Part shown: positions 60,370 to 64,000 of the stretch, piece by piece
How positions within the stretch are numbered: position 1 is the stretch's first letter
How the letters are laid out: the number at the start of each line of letters is the position of its first letter
NCBI RefSeq assembly: GCF_001280595.1
Contig: NZ_LITU01000083.1
Span: forward strand, 344,621 to 408,620
Direction of reading: 5' to 3'
DNA: 64,000 nt
From: Paenibacillus xylanivorans
GTDB taxonomy: Bacteria > Bacillota > Bacilli > Paenibacillales > Paenibacillaceae
Position numbers and translations under genes: made by a program
Notes under the pieces: generated by a model
What the model saw: only the letters and a program-made list of their open reading frames with translations
What the model was told of the DNA's origin: nothing
Database searches by the model: none

Positions 60370-60412
60370 TAATAGAAGTGATGAGGAGTTATTGTAAAGG
60401 GGCTGGAGTGGA

Positions 60413-61129
60413 ATGGCTGAACATGAGAACCGTATACTGGTCGTGGATGACGAGGAGAGAATCCGCCGACTTTTGAAAATGTATCTGGAAAAGGAAGGTT
60501 ATGAAATTGATGAAGCAGAAGACGGGGAAACTGCCCTGCGAAAAGCAACTGCAGGTGACTATGGTCTGATTTTGCTTGATGTGATGTTGCCGGGCATGGA
60601 CGGCGTTGAAGTATGTACTCGTCTGCGTCAGGTAAAATCAACCCCGGTGTTGATGCTTACTGCAAAAGGCGAAGAAATTAACCGTGTTCAGGGCTTCGAA
60701 GTTGGAGCAGATGACTATGTTGTTAAACCGTTCAGTCCACGAGAAGTGATTTATCGGGTGAAGGCGATACTGCGTCGTTCTTCTGCAACAGCTTATCTGT
60801 CCAAAGAGAGTAATTCAAGTAACAATATTGTGTTTCCTCATTTGGTCATCGAACATGATGCTCACCGCGTAACCGCAGGTGGGGAAGAGATCAGTCTGAC
60901 ACCGAAAGAATATGAACTATTGCATTATCTCGCCACATCTCCAGATAAAGTTTTCTCCAGAGAAGAGCTGCTGAAGGATGTATGGAACTATGAATTCTTT
61001 GGTGATCTTCGTACTGTGGATACGCATGTGAAGCGTCTTCGCGAGAAGTTAAACAAGGTTTCGCCAGAATCAGCGGCGATGATTACGACGGTGTGGGGTG
61101 TGGGTTATAAACTGGAAGTACCGAAGTAG
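60413..61129 (+). CDS. resD: Redox response regulator ResD
   Basis: OmpR-type response regulator activating respiration and anaerobic genes. The receiver domain (residues 1-120) has the acidic pair in VVDDEERIRR, the phosphorylated Asp in LILLDVMLPGMDG and the Lys in DYVVKPFSPREV. The C-terminal winged helix includes LTPKEYELLHYLA and VDTHVKRLREKL. ATG 60413 follows AAGGGGCTGGAG. The 3' end overlaps the resE frame by 32 bp. Confidence 0.95.
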   Translation: MAEHENRILVVDDEERIRRLLKMYLEKEGYEIDEAEDGETALRKATAGDYGLILLDVMLPGMDGVEVCTRLRQVKSTPVLMLTAKGEEINRVQGFEVGADDYVVKPFSPREVIYRVKAILRRSSATAYLSKESNSSNNIVFPHLVIEHDAHRVTAGGEEISLTPKEYELLHYLATSPDKVFSREELLKDVWNYEFFGDLRTVDTHVKRLREKLNKVSPESAAMITTVWGVGYKLEVPK

Positions 61130-62582
61130 TTTTAGTTTCTGGAGATCGCTGGTCGGGAAGTTATGGATTACGATTATTTGCCTCGTGGGCTGTGTACTCA
61201 TAGCATTGGGTCTTTTTTTGCTGCCGTATATTGATACGAATTTTGCGGAGTCAGAGTCGAGAGATATCAAACGTTTGTTCACGTATGTTTGTATTATCGG
61301 CTTCAGCTTGACGACCTTTTTTGCGCTGTTTCTTTTTACGAAAATTACGCAGCCGATGCAGCAGTTAATTCAGGCAGCGAATGCGATTCGGAAAGGAAAC
61401 TACGGTACGCGTCTCTCTCTTGTAACGAGCGATGAGATTGGAGAATTAGGTAATACATTTAACCATATGGCTGCACAGCTGGAAGATAACATTCGCAACC
61501 TTAACCATGAGAAAGAACATTTGGCGAGCGTGCTCCGAAGCATGACCGATGCGGTAGTTACATTCGACGGCGAGGGGAAAGTTATTTTGACGAACCCCCC
61601 TGGAGAGAAAATCATGCAGGCTTGGTGTGATTTGGATTGGGCACAGATGGGCGAAGGAAAGGATTCGGATAATTCTGTGAGCTCTTCACGAGATGTGCCG
61701 GAACCACTCGTTCCTTTGTTCAAAATGGTGATGGAGCAAGGTGGCGATCAGAACTCTAACGTGCATGTGCAGCAGGGAGTCTGGTCTGTTCAGATGGCGC
61801 CATTATACGCAGATAGTGTCGTGCGAGGCGCTGTTGCTGTGCTTCGTGACGTAACGGAGGAAGTACGACTGGAGAAAATGCGTCGTGATTTTGTCGCAAA
61901 TGTATCTCACGAAATACGTACTCCGCTATCCATGATGCAAGGGTATAGTGAGGCTCTTTTGGATGGGATGGCGGCTTCTCCAGAAGAAAGTGAAGAATTA
62001 ATTCAAGTGATTCATGATGAGTCTTTGCGTATGGGCAGATTGGTTAAAGATCTGCTTGATCTTGCCCGAATGGAAGCTGGGCATACGGATATGGCCGTGA
62101 AGGAAGTGGACCTGGTTGAACTACTGGAACGGGTATACAGAAAGTTCTCGGTACGTTCCAAAGAACAGAACATCCATCTTCGGTTTGAGTGCAGACAGAC
62201 TTCGATTGAACTCCACCAGGCCGATGAGGATCGGCTTGAACAGGTATTTACAAATTTGCTGGATAATGCGTTTCGGCATACTCCATCAGACAAAAATGTT
62301 GTCATATCGGCAGAGCTGGTAGCCGATATCCGGACACCTGTAGCTAAAGTGACTTTAAAAGATGAAGGCGTAGGCATTCCGTCTTCTGATTTGCCATTTA
62401 TTTTTGAACGATTCTACAAAGCAGATAAGGCTCGCGTTCGGGGTGAAAGTGTCGGTACAGGACTTGGGCTCGCAATTGTAAAAAATATTGTAGATGCCCA
62501 TCATGGTACCATTGTCGTTAATAGTGTACTAGGCGAAGGTACAGAGTTTATTTTACAATTTCCTGTGGATTCTTCGAAATAG
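61098..62582 (+). CDS. resE: Redox sensor histidine kinase ResE
   Basis: Membrane kinase that phosphorylates ResD. Two membrane segments frame a short extracytoplasmic part (WITIICLVGCVLIALGLFLL and VCIIGFSLTTFFALFLF). A HAMP domain (ITQPMQQLIQAANAIRKGN), a PAS-like region, the phospho-His in FVANVSHEIRTPLSMMQGY and the ATPase motifs FTNLLDNAFRHTP and SVGTGLGLAIVKNIV follow. GTG 61098 inside resD is the only standard start near; no strong ribosome-binding site precedes it. The loop is short compared with Bacillus subtilis ResE, since only about 22 residues separate the two segments. Confidence 0.93.
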   Translation: MWVINWKYRSSFSFWRSLVGKLWITIICLVGCVLIALGLFLLPYIDTNFAESESRDIKRLFTYVCIIGFSLTTFFALFLFTKITQPMQQLIQAANAIRKGNYGTRLSLVTSDEIGELGNTFNHMAAQLEDNIRNLNHEKEHLASVLRSMTDAVVTFDGEGKVILTNPPGEKIMQAWCDLDWAQMGEGKDSDNSVSSSRDVPEPLVPLFKMVMEQGGDQNSNVHVQQGVWSVQMAPLYADSVVRGAVAVLRDVTEEVRLEKMRRDFVANVSHEIRTPLSMMQGYSEALLDGMAASPEESEELIQVIHDESLRMGRLVKDLLDLARMEAGHTDMAVKEVDLVELLERVYRKFSVRSKEQNIHLRFECRQTSIELHQADEDRLEQVFTNLLDNAFRHTPSDKNVVISAELVADIRTPVAKVTLKDEGVGIPSSDLPFIFERFYKADKARVRGESVGTGLGLAIVKNIVDAHHGTIVVNSVLGEGTEFILQFPVDSSK

Positions 62583-62606
62583 CCTGATTTCATACAAAAA
62601 GTGCGA

Positions 62607-62637
62607 AAGCACCCTCATGCTGAGGGTGCTTTTTTTG
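62607..62637 (+). terminator. Terminator after resE
   Basis: AGCACCCTCA (62608-62617) and TGAGGGTGCT (62621-62630) form a perfect ten-base stem with loop TGC, followed by eight T. A clear end to the res block. Confidence 0.93.
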
Positions 62638-62678
62638 TTGAACAGTACCGTTTAATCTTGTTCAACGTGGAACAGTAT

Positions 62679-62709
62679 GTTCACATTTTTTGTATCAAAA
62701 AATGTGAAC
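62679..62709. repeat. 31-bp perfect palindrome upstream of collagen-like gene
   Basis: GTTCACATTTTTTG (62679-62692), three bases, CAAAAAATGTGAAC (62696-62709). An outer CTTGTTCA (62658-62665) can also pair with TGAACAAG (62705-62712). The position 70 bp before the start codon and lack of a downstream T-run favour an operator or promoter-region element over a terminator. Confidence 0.65.
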
Positions 62710-62779
62710 AAGATAATTTTGCCTCTTATTAAACATAAGCTTGGAAAAGCGAAGAAGTTAAAGGAGGAGTGGATTAGGC

Positions 62780-64000
62780 ATGTCTGATGAAAGAAAAAGG
62801 GTGAATATTAAAGCCTTCTTAGAAGGAAGAGCATTTCAAGCAGGCTCACCGTTTATTCCAATAACATCGAGTGAAGTGGAGCAGTTTCAGTCTATTTTGA
62901 ACTCTCTCGCAGTGACTATTCCGGCAGCTGTCAGTCAGCCTACAGCGTCTAATATTCTCGCGTTGCAAAATAGTTTACGGAGCTTGCTCACCTTTGTTAA
63001 TACCTCTGGTTTCCGAGCTGGGGTGAAAGCAGAGTTGCAATCCGTTCTGGAACTAACCATTGCAGGTTCTGAAGTTGTGCCTGTAGCCGTCATCAATCTG
63101 GCTGGCAACTTGCAAAATTTGATCGATGATTTATTAAGTATGACGTTGCTTCTGGAAGTTTCGCCTGCGGAAAAAGATAAACTGGTCGGGTTGATTCGCT
63201 CCATATCTGTATCATTGAGTCGTGCTACCAGTTCATTTGGAACATCGGGAACCCCAGGCCCTCCAGGACCCCCGGGAGTGCCAGGGGTTCCGGGCGTACC
63301 CGGAGTGCCAGGTCCTGCCGGGCCAGGAGGTGCAGTTGGACCAGTAGGTCCAGTAGGGCCCCAAGGCGTACCGGGTCCGCAGGGGCTGCCCGGAGTTGGA
63401 CTGAATGATATTTCCGTTTTTGATCCAGCTCAGGCACCTGGCTATGTGCAAGGTCAAGTGGTTTCGTATAATGGCAGTCTCTATGTTGTTAATGTGAATG
63501 GACCCACGGGTATACCGGGAAGTTCTCCAGACTACACGTTGTTTTTGTCAGGTGGAACAACTGGAGCAACAGGGGCAGGTTTAACGGGCTCTGTTCCATT
63601 CGATCCGGCACTTGCACCAGGTTATCCGGCAGGACAAATTGTAACATTTGGCGGCAGTACCTACATTACTAATGTGGTATCGCCAACGGGAACACCGGGT
63701 AGTTCACCGGATTATACTTTGCTAGCAGCGGCAGGAGCTACCGGAGCCACTGGGGCAACAGGTGTGGGACTCGGTGGTTCTGTTCCGTTTGATCCAGCAG
63801 TAGCACCAACGTATCCAGCAGGTCAAATAGTGACATTTGACGGTAGTACCTATATTACGAATGTAGCTTCACCAACTGGAATTCCAGGTACATCACCAGA
63901 CTACACCTTGCTTGCAGGTGCAGGTCCTACTGGACCTACGGGTGTAACGGGGGCGACTGGAATAGGTCTAAGTGGGATTGTACCGTTTGATCCAGCAGTA
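62780..64000 (+). CDS. Collagen-like surface protein, 3' partial
   Basis: The open frame runs off the window, so at least 407 residues. Residues 1-150 are helical, with a conserved start (RVNIKAFLEGRAFQAGSPFI). A Gly-X-Y collagen stretch follows (GTPGPPGPPGVPGVPGVPGV at its start), then three near-identical beta modules of about 64 residues (SVPFDPALAPGYPAGQIVTF, GSTYITNVVSPTGTPGSSPD) separated by GATGATGATG-type collagen spacers. Proteins of this kind decorate exosporia or cell surfaces. ATG 62780 has AAGGAGGAG upstream. No signal peptide is seen, as in BclA-type spore proteins. Confidence 0.88.
   Translation, partial: MSDERKRVNIKAFLEGRAFQAGSPFIPITSSEVEQFQSILNSLAVTIPAAVSQPTASNILALQNSLRSLLTFVNTSGFRAGVKAELQSVLELTIAGSEVVPVAVINLAGNLQNLIDDLLSMTLLLEVSPAEKDKLVGLIRSISVSLSRATSSFGTSGTPGPPGPPGVPGVPGVPGVPGPAGPGGAVGPVGPVGPQGVPGPQGLPGVGLNDISVFDPAQAPGYVQGQVVSYNGSLYVVNVNGPTGIPGSSPDYTLFLSGGTTGATGAGLTGSVPFDPALAPGYPAGQIVTFGGSTYITNVVSPTGTPGSSPDYTLLAAAGATGATGATGVGLGGSVPFDPAVAPTYPAGQIVTFDGSTYITNVASPTGIPGTSPDYTLLAGAGPTGPTGVTGATGIGLSGIVPFDPAV

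Overview
The window reads as a chromosomal segment of a Paenibacillus-like, spore-forming Firmicute. This rests on the gene order ribD-ribE-ribBA-ribH-scpA-scpB ... dacB-spmA-spmB ... rluB-resA-resB-resC-resD-resE. That order is the familiar Bacillus subtilis one, with the sporulation pair ytfI-ytfJ added after scpB and a collagen-like surface protein gene after resE. Species cannot be named from sequence reading alone.

Host left flank (1-6742): riboflavin biosynthesis (ribD is cut by the window edge), the condensin partners scpA and scpB, then ytfI and ytfJ. Host right flank (52119-64000): spore-cortex dacB-spmA-spmB, a secreted trypsin-like protease, rluB, the cytochrome c maturation genes resABC, the redox two-component system resDE, and a truncated collagen-like gene.

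Between ytfJ and dacB sits an about 45.4 kb block that does not belong to the conserved order. It is bounded by a 45-bp direct repeat (6698-6742 and 52119-52163, 43 of 45 positions identical) that is also the ytfJ terminator. Inside, from left to right: a lysis pair (holin, amidase); a leftward cluster of three small unknown genes and a GT-D-type glycosyltransferase; three rightward glycosyltransferase-type genes; a non-contractile tail module; a fibre/adhesin region of about 22 kb (24279-46578); and a regulatory and lysis segment. The tail module holds a tube protein, a frameshifted assembly chaperone, a 1280-residue tape measure, two proteins with S-layer-homology (SLH) motifs and a hub with two peptidoglycan-hydrolase-like domains. 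The fibre region includes a 1964-residue protein built on a roughly 16-residue repeat. The last segment carries two sigma factors, a DUF2294 protein, small proteins and a membrane-anchored lytic transglycosylase. I see no capsid, portal, terminase, sheath, replication gene or integrase, so the block looks like a domesticated F-type (flexible) phage-tail-like particle or tailocin.

Regulation is unusually legible. Six intergenic sites share the bipartite form TTAAC-like, 16-17 bp, CGTATAGA, and a seventh variant exists. They resemble ECF-sigma promoters and sit before fibre genes and accessory genes. A consensus-type LexA box overlaps a sigma-A-like promoter upstream of the first element-encoded sigma factor. 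A sigma-A promoter plus terminator marks a probable small RNA, and a 17-bp perfect palindrome overlaps the promoter next to that sigma gene. The inferred circuit is DNA damage, then LexA release, then the element sigma factor, then coordinated fibre and accessory expression, followed by lysis and release of tail-like particles.
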